Source: Microlunatus sagamiharensis (lineage in GTDB: Bacteria; Actinomycetota; Actinomycetes; Propionibacteriales; Propionibacteriaceae). From it: a stretch of 64,000 nt of DNA. The stretch is taken from NCBI RefSeq assembly GCF_900105785.1, contig NZ_LT629799.1, positions 1,798,001 to 1,862,000 on the forward strand. Direction: 5' to 3'. A program made the translations under genes and the position numbers. Under the pieces are notes generated by a model, which worked only from the letters and a program-made list of their open reading frames with translations, made no database searches and had not been told where the DNA came from. Shown piece by piece: positions 36,948-46,272 of the stretch (its first letter is position 1; every line of letters begins with the position of its first letter).

Positions 36948-38017
36948 GGGCCCGCGGGGTCGGCACGGGCGTCCGTGACGACGAGCACGCCGGCTTCGAC
37001 CGACCCCGCCGCACGCGGCCGCGCACCAAGGACCGGCCCGACTACTCCGACGCCCCCGTCGGCATGGTCGTGACGATCGACCGCGGGCGCTACCGGGTCA
37101 TCGTCGAGGAGGAGGCGCCCGCCGCTGGCACGAAGGGCGCCAGGCCCGCGGCGAAGAAGAAGGCGGCGCGCGACACCGAGCTGCGGCACGTCACCGCCGC
37201 CAAGGCACGCCAGCTCGGTCGGATGGGCGTCATCGTCGGCGACCGCGTGCGGCTCGACGGCGACGTCACCGGCGAGGAGGGCACCCTCGCGCGCATCGTC
37301 GAGGTCCTCGAGCGCCGTACGGTCCTGCGCCGCACGGCCGACGACGACGACCCGTACGAGCGGGCGATCGTCGCCAACGCCGACCAGCTGGTCATCGTCA
37401 CCGCCCTCGCCGACCCGCCGCCGCGCGTGGGGATGATCGACCGGATCATGGTCGCCGCCTTCGACGCCGGCATCGAGCCGATGCTGCTGCTGACCAAGGC
37501 CGACCTCGCCTCGCCCGACGCGCTGTCCGCCGCGTACACCCCGCTTGGCGTGCCCGTCCTGGCCACGCAGCCGGGGTCGGACCTCGACGAGCTGCGGGCC
37601 TGGCTGGCCGGGCACCGGACCGTCTTCGTCGGGCACTCCGGCGTCGGCAAGTCGACCCTGGTCAACGCGCTCATCCCCGGCGCGGGACGCACGACCGGCG
37701 TGGTCAACGACGTCACCGGGCGCGGCCGGCAGACCTCCACCTCGGCCGTCGTCCTGGAGCTGCCGCTGTCGGACGACCTGCCGACGGGCTGGGTGATCGA
37801 CACCCCCGGCGTCCGCTCCTTCGGGCTGAGCCACGTGACCCGGGAGAGCATCCTCTCGGCCTTCGCCGACCTCGAGGCGTTCACCGCCGACTGCCCCCGC
37901 GGCTGCACCCACGAGACCGGGGCGCCGGAGTGCGCGCTCGACCTCGCCGTCGAGCGGGGCGAGCTCGCCCCGGCGCGGCTGGAGTCGTTCCGACGGATGC
38001 TCGGCACGAACCAGTAA
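36944..38017 (+). CDS. rsgA: Ribosome small-subunit-dependent GTPase A
   Basis: A 357-residue circularly permuted GTPase helping late 30S maturation. An OB-fold domain comes first, with a Lys/Ala-rich insertion (about residues 60-75). The GTPase motifs appear in permuted order: LLTKAD (G4), then GHSGVGKST (G1) and DTPGVRSFG (G3). The C-terminal zinc finger contains DCPRGCTHETGAPEC. GTG 36944 overlaps the aroA stop. hisN follows 10 bp after the stop, so aroA-rsgA-hisN form an operon. Confidence 0.96.
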   Translation: MRARGVGTGVRDDEHAGFDRPRRTRPRTKDRPDYSDAPVGMVVTIDRGRYRVIVEEEAPAAGTKGARPAAKKKAARDTELRHVTAAKARQLGRMGVIVGDRVRLDGDVTGEEGTLARIVEVLERRTVLRRTADDDDPYERAIVANADQLVIVTALADPPPRVGMIDRIMVAAFDAGIEPMLLLTKADLASPDALSAAYTPLGVPVLATQPGSDLDELRAWLAGHRTVFVGHSGVGKSTLVNALIPGAGRTTGVVNDVTGRGRQTSTSAVVLELPLSDDLPTGWVIDTPGVRSFGLSHVTRESILSAFADLEAFTADCPRGCTHETGAPECALDLAVERGELAPARLESFRRMLGTNQ

Positions 38018-38027
38018 GTTGCGGGCC

Positions 38028-38861
38028 ATGCCCACCCGCGCCGATGACCCGCTGCTGCGCGGACTGACCGACGACCTGCGCCTGGCCCACCTCCTCGCCG
38101 ACGACGCGGACTCGATCACCATGAGCCGCTTCAAGGCCCTCGACCTCAAGATCGACGCCAAGCCGGACCTGACCCCGGTCACCGACGCCGACACCGCGGT
38201 CGAGGAGTCCGTGCGCCGGACCCTCTCCCGGGCCCGCCCGCGCGACGCCGTGCACGGCGAGGAGATGGCCGACACCGGCTGGGGCCCGCGGCGCTGGGTC
38301 GTCGACCCCATCGACGGCACCAAGAACTTCGTGCGCGGCGTCCCCGTCTGGGCGACGCTGATCGCCCTCATGATCAACGACGAGGTCGCCGTCGGCGTGG
38401 TGAGCGCCCCGGCGCTCGGGCGGCGCTGGTGGGCGAGCCTGGGCGGCGGCGCGTACGCCGGCAAGTCGCTGATGTCGCCGGTCGAGTGCCACGTCTCGCA
38501 GGTCTCGCAGATCGAGGACGCCTCGCTCAGCTACGCCGAGGTCGGCGAGTGGGTGGAGTCCGGGCAGGGCCAGGAGTTCGTCGACCTGCTCCGCAGCTGC
38601 TGGCGGACGCGCGCGTACGGGGACTTCTGGTCCTACGTCCTGCTCGCCGAGGGCGGCGTGGACATCGCCTGCGAGCCCGACCTCGAGCTCTACGACATGG
38701 CCGCCTGCTCGATCGTCGTGACCGAGGCCGGCGGGTCCTTCACCGACCTCGACGGCCGGCCCGGCCCGCTCGGCGCCGGCGCGTACGCGACGAACGGGCT
38801 CCTGCACGAGGCCGTGCTGGCCCAGCTGCGCCCGGCCACGGACGACGAGCCGGACGACTGA
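38028..38861 (+). CDS. hisN: Histidinol-phosphatase, inositol-monophosphatase type
   Basis: A 277-residue Mg2+-dependent phosphatase. The metal-site motifs are VHGEEM and DPIDGTKNF, and the late segment ELYDMAACSIVVTEAGG completes the IMPase pattern. In actinobacteria this subtype, often encoded near aroA and rsgA, is the histidinol-phosphatase of histidine synthesis. Other inositol-phosphatase activity cannot be excluded from sequence. The ATG at 38028 is used, 10 bp after the rsgA stop. A hairpin follows downstream. Confidence 0.9.
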   Translation: MPTRADDPLLRGLTDDLRLAHLLADDADSITMSRFKALDLKIDAKPDLTPVTDADTAVEESVRRTLSRARPRDAVHGEEMADTGWGPRRWVVDPIDGTKNFVRGVPVWATLIALMINDEVAVGVVSAPALGRRWWASLGGGAYAGKSLMSPVECHVSQVSQIEDASLSYAEVGEWVESGQGQEFVDLLRSCWRTRAYGDFWSYVLLAEGGVDIACEPDLELYDMAACSIVVTEAGGSFTDLDGRPGPLGAGAYATNGLLHEAVLAQLRPATDDEPDD

Positions 38862-38877
38862 GACCCCGGGGCACGAC

Positions 38878-38910
38878 CGAGCCCCCGAAGCACGAGGCTC
38901 CGGGGGCTCG
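38878..38910. terminator. Terminator between hisN and the DUF779 gene
   Basis: CGAGCCCCCG (38878-38887) pairs with CGGGGGCTCG (38901-38910) over a 13-base loop that itself carries GC pairs. It lies between convergent genes and can act in both directions. Confidence 0.8.
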
Positions 38911-38936
38911 ACCGCCGGGGGGTCCGCTCGAGGGTC

Positions 38937-39367
38937 TTAGGGAAGGGTCTGCACCCGCACGTCCGGCGCCTCCGAGCCGTGCAGCGCGGCGTCCTCCTCG
39001 TCGGTCAGCAGGCGGGACCGGATCAGGAAGCGCACCCCGTTCGGGCTCTCCAGGGAGAAGCCCGCACCCCGCCCCGGCACGAGGTCGATGGTGAGGTGGG
39101 TGTGCTTCCACAGGGCGAACTGCTCGCGGCTCATCCAGACGTCGATCAGCTCCGGCGTCCCCCCGTTCTTCATGTCCACCGCGATCTGGCCGAGCAGCAC
39201 GTCGGCGTCGCCGGTGAGGAAGTCGCCTTGCGCGAAGCACATGGGCGACGACCCGTCGCAGCAGCCGCCGGACTGGTGGAACATCAGCGGGCCGTGCTCC
39301 TCGCGCAGCTCGCGGAGCATGGCCGACGCCTTCTCCGTGACGTCCACGCGAGAAGCACCCGCCCCCA

Positions 39368-39368
<1 letters not shown>
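38937..39368 (-). CDS. DUF779 protein
   Basis: A 143-residue soluble protein. The N-terminal third has HGPLMFHQSGGCCDGSSPMC, a Cys/His-rich motif that suggests a metal or thiol role, followed by LLGQIAVDMKNGGTPELIDV and an ending with DLVPGRGAGFSLE. DUF779 genes commonly sit next to aldehyde dehydrogenases; here the ATG overlaps the dehydrogenase stop (TGATG). It is probably an accessory or maturation factor for that enzyme (inference). Confidence 0.9.
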
Positions 39369-40891
<1,523 letters not shown>

Positions 40892-40989
40892 GCATCGACT
40901 CCTTCGTCGACGGGGCGGCCGGGCCGGACGCGCGGCGGACTACGCCCTCGTCCGACGACGGTAGGACCGACGACGTTGCCCCGACGTTG

Positions 40990-41017
40990 CGCCCTCCCCG
41001 CGGCGGCGGGGAGGGCG
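40990..41017 (-). terminator. Terminator of the quinone-oxidoreductase-like gene
   Basis: A perfect 12-bp stem (CGCCCTCCCCGC at 40990-41001 with GCGGGGAGGGCG at 41006-41017) and a 4-base loop, about 60 bp past the stop of the oxidoreductase gene on the minus strand. No T-run. Confidence 0.75.
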
Positions 41018-41042
41018 ACGCGCCCTGGCGGCTCCGGGAGGC

Positions 41043-41084
41043 GAGCTCCAAGGGACGAGCTCCAAGGGACGAGCCTCAGGGGAC
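41043..41084. repeat. Second stop-anchored 14-bp tandem repeat
   Basis: Three 14-bp units (GAGCTCCAAGGGAC twice exactly, then GAGCCTCAGGGGAC) cover 41043-41084. Read on the minus strand, the first copy starts at the TGA stop of the oxidoreductase gene. The minus-strand unit TGGAGCTCGTCCCT resembles the repeat unit at 30723. Confidence 0.88.
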
Positions 41085-42002
41085 GAGAACGATCTTGCCG
41101 CGGGTGTGGCCGGTCTCCAGCGCGGTGAAGGCCTCGCGAACCTGCTCCAGCGGGTAGGTCGCGGCCACGTCGACGACGAGGTCGCCGGCGGCGGCCAGCT
41201 CGGCCAGCTCGGTGAGGACCTCGCGGCTCGTGCCGGCGATGGATGCCTCGGTCTTGGCCCCGACCTCCGCGGCGCGGGCGAAGGAGATGGCGCTGTCGAT
41301 GCGCGCGGGCGCGACGCCGAGCTCGAGGGCGAGGTCGACGTACTCCGGGCCGTGCAGGTCGATCAGCGCGTCCACCCCGTCCGGCGCGACGGCGCGGACG
41401 CGGTCGGCCAGCCCGTCGCCGTACGCCACGGGCTCGACCCCCTGCGAGCGCAGCCAGTCCGCGTTCCGCTCCGAGGCGATGCCGACGACGCGCACCCCGC
41501 GGCGGCGCAGCAGCTGCACCGCCAGCGAACCGACACCACCCGCGGCGGCGGACACGACCACGGTCTCGCCCTGCCGGGGCTCGACCGCGGCGACCGCGGC
41601 CCACGCCGTGGCCCCGACGACGTAGAGCGAGCCGGCGACCGGCCAGGAGAGACCGGCCGGCTTGGCCACCAGCTGGGAGGCGGGGACGACGGCGGCGCTG
41701 GCGTGGCTGTCGCGGTTCCAGGAGTAGCCGAGCACCTCGTCGCCGACGGCGAGGCCGGTACCGGGCCCGCCGACCGCGGTCACCACGCCGGCCAGGTCGC
41801 TGCCCTGCCCGGAGGGGAAGGTCGACGGGGCGACCTCGTCGAGGAAGCCCTGCCGGATGGCGGCCTCGCCCGGGTTGATGCCGGCGGCGCGCACCTCGAG
41901 CACCACCTCGTCGGGCCCCGGGGCGCGGAGCTCGACCTCCTCCACGTGCAGGACCTCGATGCCGCCGTACTGGTCGAGGCGGACGGCGCGGGCAGTGGTC
42001 AC
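41076..42002 (-). CDS. NADP-dependent zinc-independent oxidoreductase (quinone-reductase-like MDR)
   Basis: A 308-residue medium-chain dehydrogenase/reductase. The substrate domain has RAAGINPGEAAIRQG; the NADPH-binding segment is VVVSAAAGGVGSLAVQLLRRR; the ending is TGHTRGKIVL. No structural-zinc cysteines are seen, as in quinone reductases. The GTG at 42002 with AAGGAG upstream is preferred over the ORF-maximal start, which would run across the promoter region. It is divergent from a MarR regulator and likely its target. Confidence 0.9.
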   Translation of the reverse strand: MTTARAVRLDQYGGIEVLHVEEVELRAPGPDEVVLEVRAAGINPGEAAIRQGFLDEVAPSTFPSGQGSDLAGVVTAVGGPGTGLAVGDEVLGYSWNRDSHASAAVVPASQLVAKPAGLSWPVAGSLYVVGATAWAAVAAVEPRQGETVVVSAAAGGVGSLAVQLLRRRGVRVVGIASERNADWLRSQGVEPVAYGDGLADRVRAVAPDGVDALIDLHGPEYVDLALELGVAPARIDSAISFARAAEVGAKTEASIAGTSREVLTELAELAAAGDLVVDVAATYPLEQVREAFTALETGHTRGKIVLVP

Positions 42003-42038
42003 AACGGGCTCCTTCGACGGGTCGACGCCGGTGTGTAA

Positions 42039-42074
42039 CCGGCTACGCATAACGTACACCCGGTACGTAGCCGG
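42039..42074. promoter_or_regulatory. MarR operator candidate, nested inverted repeats
   Basis: CCGGCTACG (42039-42047) pairs with CGTAGCCGG (42066-42074), and inside it ACGTAC (42052-42057) pairs with GTACGT (42063-42068). The nested palindromes sit between the divergent oxidoreductase and marR genes, where a MarR dimer would control both. Confidence 0.72.
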
Positions 42075-42129
42075 CAACACGCAGGCGCAGGGCGGCCCTG
42101 GGGCGGGCTGGACGCGGGATGATGGGCGC

Positions 42130-42615
42130 GTGAGCAGCGACGGCCCGGGCACCGAGATCGGCGTCGTCGAGCGCGACTTCCCGGTGAGCTACGCGATCTT
42201 CGCGATGGCACGCGCCCACCGCGCGATCGCGGCCTCCCGACTGGCGGCGCTCGGGCTCTACCCCGGCCAGGAGCTGGTGCTCGTGCAGCTCGGCGAGGGC
42301 GACGGCGTGCCGCAGAAGTCGCTCGCCCGGGCGCTGCGGGTCAGCCACGTGACCATCGCCAAGATGATCACGCGCATGGAGCGCTCCGGGCTCGTCGAGC
42401 GGCGTGCCAGCCCGACCGACGGGCGGCTCTCGCTCGTCCACCTGCTCGACCCGGGCCGCGCGCTGCTGCAGGAGGTGCGGCGGACGTGGGCCGCGCTCGA
42501 GCAGGCCACGACCCGCGACCTCGACGCGGCGGCGCGCGCCGCCTTCCTCGCCGCGGCCGCGCGCGTGCGCCCGGCGCTGGACGACGCGGCGGGCGACGCC
42601 ACCCAGCCCGGCTGA
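42130..42615 (+). CDS. MarR-family transcriptional regulator
   Basis: A 161-residue winged-helix repressor. The recognition region is LARALRVSHVTIAKMITRMERSG with the wing VERRASPTDGRLSLVHL, both typical of MarR. Start is GTG at 42130, because the longer open frame runs back through the promoter and into the divergent gene. It probably controls the oxidoreductase gene across the shared 127-bp region, in response to a small phenolic or electrophilic ligand (inference). Confidence 0.92.
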   Translation: MSSDGPGTEIGVVERDFPVSYAIFAMARAHRAIAASRLAALGLYPGQELVLVQLGEGDGVPQKSLARALRVSHVTIAKMITRMERSGLVERRASPTDGRLSLVHLLDPGRALLQEVRRTWAALEQATTRDLDAAARAAFLAAAARVRPALDDAAGDATQPG

Positions 42616-42640
42616 GGGGAGGCGTCTCGCCCCACCCGGC

Positions 42641-43933
42641 TCAGGCGAGGCGCAGCTCGAGCGCGTCGAGGTGCTGCTCGACGACGCGACGTCGCTCGGA
42701 GCCCGGCGGGAGCCGTCGCGCGGCCGCCTGCCAGACGGCGGCGTCGTCACGACCCGCGGGGCTCTCGCCGTAGGTGAGCAGGGCCTCCACGTCGTCGCCG
42801 GCCAGCAGCCGCTCGCGCAGCGCCACGCTGAGGTCGAGCCGCAGGTCGACCACCCCGGGGGCGTCGCTGCCGGGCAGCACCGGGCCTGCGTACGCCCGCA
42901 CCGCCTCGTCGAGGCGCCGCTCCCGCAGCGCCCGGCGGACGTCGGCGAGGTCGCTGCTGACCTCGCCGCGCAGCGCGTACGGGCGGGACCCCAGCACGCC
43001 GGGCGGCAGCACGGCGCGGAGCCGTGAGACCTCGGCGCGCACCGTGACCTCGGACTGCTCGCGCTCCGACAGCGCGACGGCCAGCTCGGCGCCGCTGAGC
43101 CCGCCGGGGCGTTCGCTGAGCAGGAGCAGCATCTCGCTGTGCCGCAGGCCCAGCGTCGTGCGCCGGCCCTCGCGCTCGAGGACGGCGGTGGACCGGCCGA
43201 GGACCTCGAGGCGGAGACGCGCGGCCCCGCGCACCGGGCTCCGCGGCACGGCCGAGGCCTGGTCGCGCAGGCGGTCGATCCGCAGCTCCGCCTCCACGAC
43301 CGCGACGGTCGCGCGGACCAGGGCCAGCGTCTGGGAACGGGCGGCCTCGGCGCTGCCGGTCACGTCCAGCGCACCGAGGAGCTCCCCGGTGTCCGGGTCC
43401 CGGACGGGCACGGCCGTGCAGCTCCAGGGGGTCACCAGCCGCATCAGGTGCTCGGGCCCGAGGATCTGCACCGCTCGTCCCGTGCGCAGGGCGGTGCCGG
43501 GCGCGTTGGTGCCCGCCACCGTCTCGCTCCAGTCGGCGCCCGCGACGAAGCCCATCGCCTCGGCGCGCGCCCGGAGCCCGTGGTCCCCCTCCACCCACAG
43601 GAGCTGCCCGTCGGCGTCGCTGAGCGCCACCACGAGTCCCGCGTCCGCCGCCGCCTCGACGAGCAGGCGACGCACGACCGGCATCGTGCGGGTCAGGGGC
43701 GAGCGGCTCCGCAGCAGGGTCAGGGCGTCGCCCTCGAAGCGGACCGGGACCGAGGGGTTCTCGGGGTCGAGCCCGCCGGTGAGGCTCCGGCGCCAGGACT
43801 CGGCGACGAGGCGGCGCACGCCCGCGGCGATCCGGCCGGTCGCCAGGAAGTCGTCGTGCAGGTCGGCGAGGGCGCGGGCCAGCGAGGCGGCGTCCGCCCC
43901 GGGCGGCACAGCCGGGGCGTCGGCGCCCCTCAC
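42641..43933 (-). CDS. GAF-domain transcriptional regulator
   Basis: A 430-residue cytoplasmic protein. An N-terminal helical segment with VRRLVAESWRRSL, which resembles AcoR-type regulators, leads into a GAF domain (about 70-215, with VAGTNAPGTALRTGRAVQILG), and a C-terminal winged-helix-like domain (about 240-330) plus a helical end. There is no AAA+ sigma-54 module. Similar proteins accompany ExaC-type aldehyde dehydrogenases with DUF779 in actinobacteria, so acetaldehyde- or alcohol-responsive control of the nearby dehydrogenase is likely (inference). Confidence 0.8.
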   Translation of the reverse strand: MRGADAPAVPPGADAASLARALADLHDDFLATGRIAAGVRRLVAESWRRSLTGGLDPENPSVPVRFEGDALTLLRSRSPLTRTMPVVRRLLVEAAADAGLVVALSDADGQLLWVEGDHGLRARAEAMGFVAGADWSETVAGTNAPGTALRTGRAVQILGPEHLMRLVTPWSCTAVPVRDPDTGELLGALDVTGSAEAARSQTLALVRATVAVVEAELRIDRLRDQASAVPRSPVRGAARLRLEVLGRSTAVLEREGRRTTLGLRHSEMLLLLSERPGGLSGAELAVALSEREQSEVTVRAEVSRLRAVLPPGVLGSRPYALRGEVSSDLADVRRALRERRLDEAVRAYAGPVLPGSDAPGVVDLRLDLSVALRERLLAGDDVEALLTYGESPAGRDDAAVWQAAARRLPPGSERRRVVEQHLDALELRLA

Positions 43934-44025
43934 GACGACCCGCTCGTCATGGTCGAACGATAGTGCCGTCCGTCACCCCGAGGGGCCTGCCCGGGAAGCC
44001 CGCCGGCGGACGCGATGATGTCGCC

Positions 44026-44862
44026 ATGGACCTGATGCACCACCTGCGCGTGCCGGCGCCCCTCGGCGAGGTCTGGGCGGTGCTGGTGGACCCGTACCGG
44101 CTGGCCGAGGTGCTGCCCGGCACCGTCGTCGACTCCGTCGCCGGCGACTCCTTCACCGGCACGACCAAGGTCAAGCTGGCCTCCCGCCTGCTGGCCCTCG
44201 CGGGTTCGGGGCGCTTCACGAGCCTGGACGAGCGCGCCCACCGCCTCGTCGTCACGACCTCCGGCGCCGACCGGCGCGGGGACGCCGCGGTCGAGGCGAC
44301 TCACGTGGTCACGTTGGCCCCGGCGGCGGCCAGCGCCGCGCAGACCGACGTCACCGTCGCCTCCTCGATGAGCTGGACCGGCCGTCCGGGCCGGCTCGGC
44401 GAGGGCGTGGTGGCCGACGCCCTCGACCACGTGGTGGAGCAGACCCGGGCACGGATCGCGGCGCGGGTCGCCGAGGGTGAGGGCTGGGGCCCGGCGGTGG
44501 GGACCGCGCGGCGGGCGTCCGGCGCGGAGGCCGTCACGGACCACCCGGTCGAGCTCGGGGAGGACCTGGGCGAGGTGGAGGAGCCCGCCGACAGCGGCCT
44601 CGACCCGGGGCCGACGGCTGCCGCGGGAGCGCGGCCCGGCCCGTCACCCTCCCCCGGTCCGTCGCCCTCCCCCGCCCCGTCGCCGCGCCCACCCCGCGCC
44701 GAGGAGTACGTCTACCGGCCCTACGAGAACGCCGCCGAACCGCACCTTGACGCAGCCCGCACGTTCTCCCGCGTCGTCCTGCGCCGGGTGACGCCGTACG
44801 CGGGGCTGGCCGCGCTCGGGGTGCTCGGGGTCGTGCGCGTCGTGCGCCGGGTGCGACGCTGA
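44026..44862 (+). CDS. SRPBCC/CoxG-like protein with C-terminal membrane anchor
   Basis: A 278-residue protein. Residues 1-145 form a CoxG-type START-like fold beginning MDLMHHLRVPAPLGEVWAVL. A linker (about 150-215) is Pro/Ser-rich, with repeated PSPSP segments, and a single C-terminal hydrophobic helix (VTPYAGLAALGVLGVV) ends in an Arg-rich tail, so it is anchored facing the cytoplasm. CoxG works in membrane recruitment of CO dehydrogenase, but no molybdenum hydroxylase genes are here, so the partner is unknown. It is coupled to the NUDIX gene. Confidence 0.82.
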   Translation: MDLMHHLRVPAPLGEVWAVLVDPYRLAEVLPGTVVDSVAGDSFTGTTKVKLASRLLALAGSGRFTSLDERAHRLVVTTSGADRRGDAAVEATHVVTLAPAAASAAQTDVTVASSMSWTGRPGRLGEGVVADALDHVVEQTRARIAARVAEGEGWGPAVGTARRASGAEAVTDHPVELGEDLGEVEEPADSGLDPGPTAAAGARPGPSPSPGPSPSPAPSPRPPRAEEYVYRPYENAAEPHLDAARTFSRVVLRRVTPYAGLAALGVLGVVRVVRRVRR

Positions 44863-45299
44863 GGCCCGCCTGGACGGTCACCGCGACCGTCCTGCTGCAC
44901 CGCGACGGCCGCTGGCTGCTGACGGTCCGGGGAGCCGACGTCGACGACGCCGCGGGCCAGCTGGGGCTGGTGGGCGGCCACGTCGAGCACCCGGAGGCCG
45001 GGTCCGGCGTCCTGGAGGCGACCGCGCGGCGCGAGGCGTCGGAGGAGGTCGGGCTCGACCTCGGCGGGGTCGCGCTGACCTACCTGGAGTCGGAGTTCTT
45101 CACCACCGACGCGGGCGCCGGGCAGGTGAGCGTCGCCTTCGTGGCGGCCGCGCCGGCGGATGCGGAGCCGCGGGCCGCCGACCCGGCGGAGGTGGCGGCG
45201 GTCGGCTGGTGGACACCGGACGAGGCGGCCTCCGACCGCCGGTGCCCGCCGTGGCTGCCCGGCCTCCTCGGACGTGCCGCCGCCCGGGCCGGCCTCTGA
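44859..45299 (+). CDS. NUDIX hydrolase, apparent CTG start
   Basis: A complete NUDIX fold is encoded in this frame: strand segments TVTATVLLHRDGRWLLTVRG and QLGLVGGHVEHPE, then the NUDIX box ending EATARREASEEVGL. An annotation from the only in-frame GTG (44970) would lose the first strands and part of the fold. Upstream there is no ATG, GTG or TTG before a stop codon, while CTG at 44859 overlaps the coxG stop (CTGA). I therefore propose a coupled CTG start, giving 146 residues. A missed frameshift is the alternative. Confidence 0.72.
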   Translation: MRPAWTVTATVLLHRDGRWLLTVRGADVDDAAGQLGLVGGHVEHPEAGSGVLEATARREASEEVGLDLGGVALTYLESEFFTTDAGAGQVSVAFVAAAPADAEPRAADPAEVAAVGWWTPDEAASDRRCPPWLPGLLGRAAARAGL

Positions 45300-45320
45300 G
45301 AGGTCGACCCGGGCGGCGGC
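45276..45320. terminator. Bidirectional hairpin between the NUDIX and hsp20 genes
   Basis: GCCGCCGCCCGGG (45276-45288) pairs perfectly with CCCGGGCGGCGGC (45308-45320), and the interior contains a further CCT/AGG pairing. It spans the NUDIX stop codon and lies between convergent genes. Confidence 0.75.
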
Positions 45321-45344
45321 TCGGACGTGCGGCGGACCCGCGCG

Positions 45345-45797
45345 TCAGGCGCTGATCGGCTGGGCCTCGGCGCTGCCGGTGATCGTGCGGTCGTCGCCGC
45401 CGGCGACGTCGATGCTGATCTTGCGCGGCTTGGCCCGCTCGGCGACCGGGATCGTCAGGCGCAGCACGCCGTCGCCGTACGCGGCGCTGATGTGCTCGAG
45501 GTCGAGGTTGTCCCCGAGGATCAGCTGGCGGCTGAAGACGCCGCGCGGCCGCTCGGCGGCGAGCAGCTCGTTGGCGCCCTCGCGGAAGGGCCGGTCGGCG
45601 CGGACGGTGAGGACGTTGCGCTCGACGTCGAGGTCGATCGAGTCGGCCTCCACGCCCGGCAGGTCGAACTCGACGTGGAACGTGTCGCCCTCGCGCCACG
45701 CGTCCATCGGCATCAGGGTGGGTCGGGCCGCCGTGCCGAGCAGCTGCTGGCTGAGCCGGTCCAGCTCACGGAACGGGTCGGTACGCATCAGGACCAT
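45345..45797 (-). CDS. Hsp20/alpha-crystallin small heat-shock protein
   Basis: A 150-residue ATP-independent chaperone. The alpha-crystallin domain runs from about residue 30 to 130, with [20 protein letters not shown] at its start, and ends in SISVD-like strands ([11 protein letters not shown]). The C-terminal IXI-like anchor is weak. The ATG at 45797 with AGGAGG upstream is better than the ORF-maximal start 9 codons earlier. It is divergent from a MerR/HspR-type regulator across a perfect palindrome, and convergent with the NUDIX gene. Confidence 0.93.
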   Translation of the reverse strand: MVLMRTDPFRELDRLSQQLLGTAARPTLMPMDAWREGDTFHVEFDLPGVEADSIDLDVERNVLTVRADRPFREGANELLAAERPRGVFSRQLILGDNLDLEHISAAYGDGVLRLTIPVAERAKPRKISIDVAGGDDRTITGSAEAQPISA

Positions 45798-45847
45798 GAG
45801 AAACACCTCCTGGAATCGGGACACCGGGTGGTCCTGTGGCGTCGCTC

Positions 45848-45864
45848 CTAGAGGTAACCTCTAG
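45848..45864. promoter_or_regulatory. Perfect 17-bp palindrome between hsp20 and the MerR gene
   Basis: CTAGAGGT-A-ACCTCTAG is a perfect palindrome in the divergent promoter region of hsp20 and its MerR-type regulator. It does not match the HAIR element CTTGAGT-N7-ACTCAAG, though two nearby ACTCATG/CTCATG motifs (45877-45892) partly do. It is probably the regulator's operator. Confidence 0.75.
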
Positions 45865-45942
45865 CGATCACCACAGATCTCATGATACTCATGGGACAGC
45901 CCGGCGCAACCCCTCCGGGCACGACGACCGCGAGGAGGACCG

Positions 45943-46272
45943 GTGCCCGAGGACCCCGCGCCGACGGACGGCAGCGACCCCAGCCGCGGGGTGTACGGCA
46001 TCTCGGTCGTCTCCGACCTGCTCGGCACCGGCGTGCAGAACCTCCGCGCGTACGAGCGGGCCGGCCTGCTCACCCCCGACCGGACGGCCGGCGGCACCCG
46101 CCTCTACAGCCCCGACGACGTGGCCCGGCTGCGGCGGGTCCAGCGCCTGCTGGCCGAGGGCCTGAACCTCGTCGGCGTCGGCCGGGTCCTCGACCTCGAG
46201 GACAACCTGGCCGACGCCCACGAGCAGCTGGACCGGGCGCGGGACCCTCAGGCGCCGACCTCCTCCAGCTGA
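45943..46272 (+). CDS. MerR-family regulator, HspR-like
   Basis: A 109-residue MerR protein. The winged helix reads YGISVVSDLLGTGVQNLRAYERAGLL, with wing TRLYSPDDVARLRRV, followed by a short coiled coil. It lacks the metal-binding cysteines of metal-sensing MerR proteins and resembles HspR, the heat-shock repressor of hsp70/hsp20 genes. The GTG start follows GAGGAGG. Divergence from hsp20 supports autoregulated heat-shock control. The 3' end overlaps the convergent MFS gene by 25 bp. Confidence 0.88.
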   Translation: MPEDPAPTDGSDPSRGVYGISVVSDLLGTGVQNLRAYERAGLLTPDRTAGGTRLYSPDDVARLRRVQRLLAEGLNLVGVGRVLDLEDNLADAHEQLDRARDPQAPTSSS

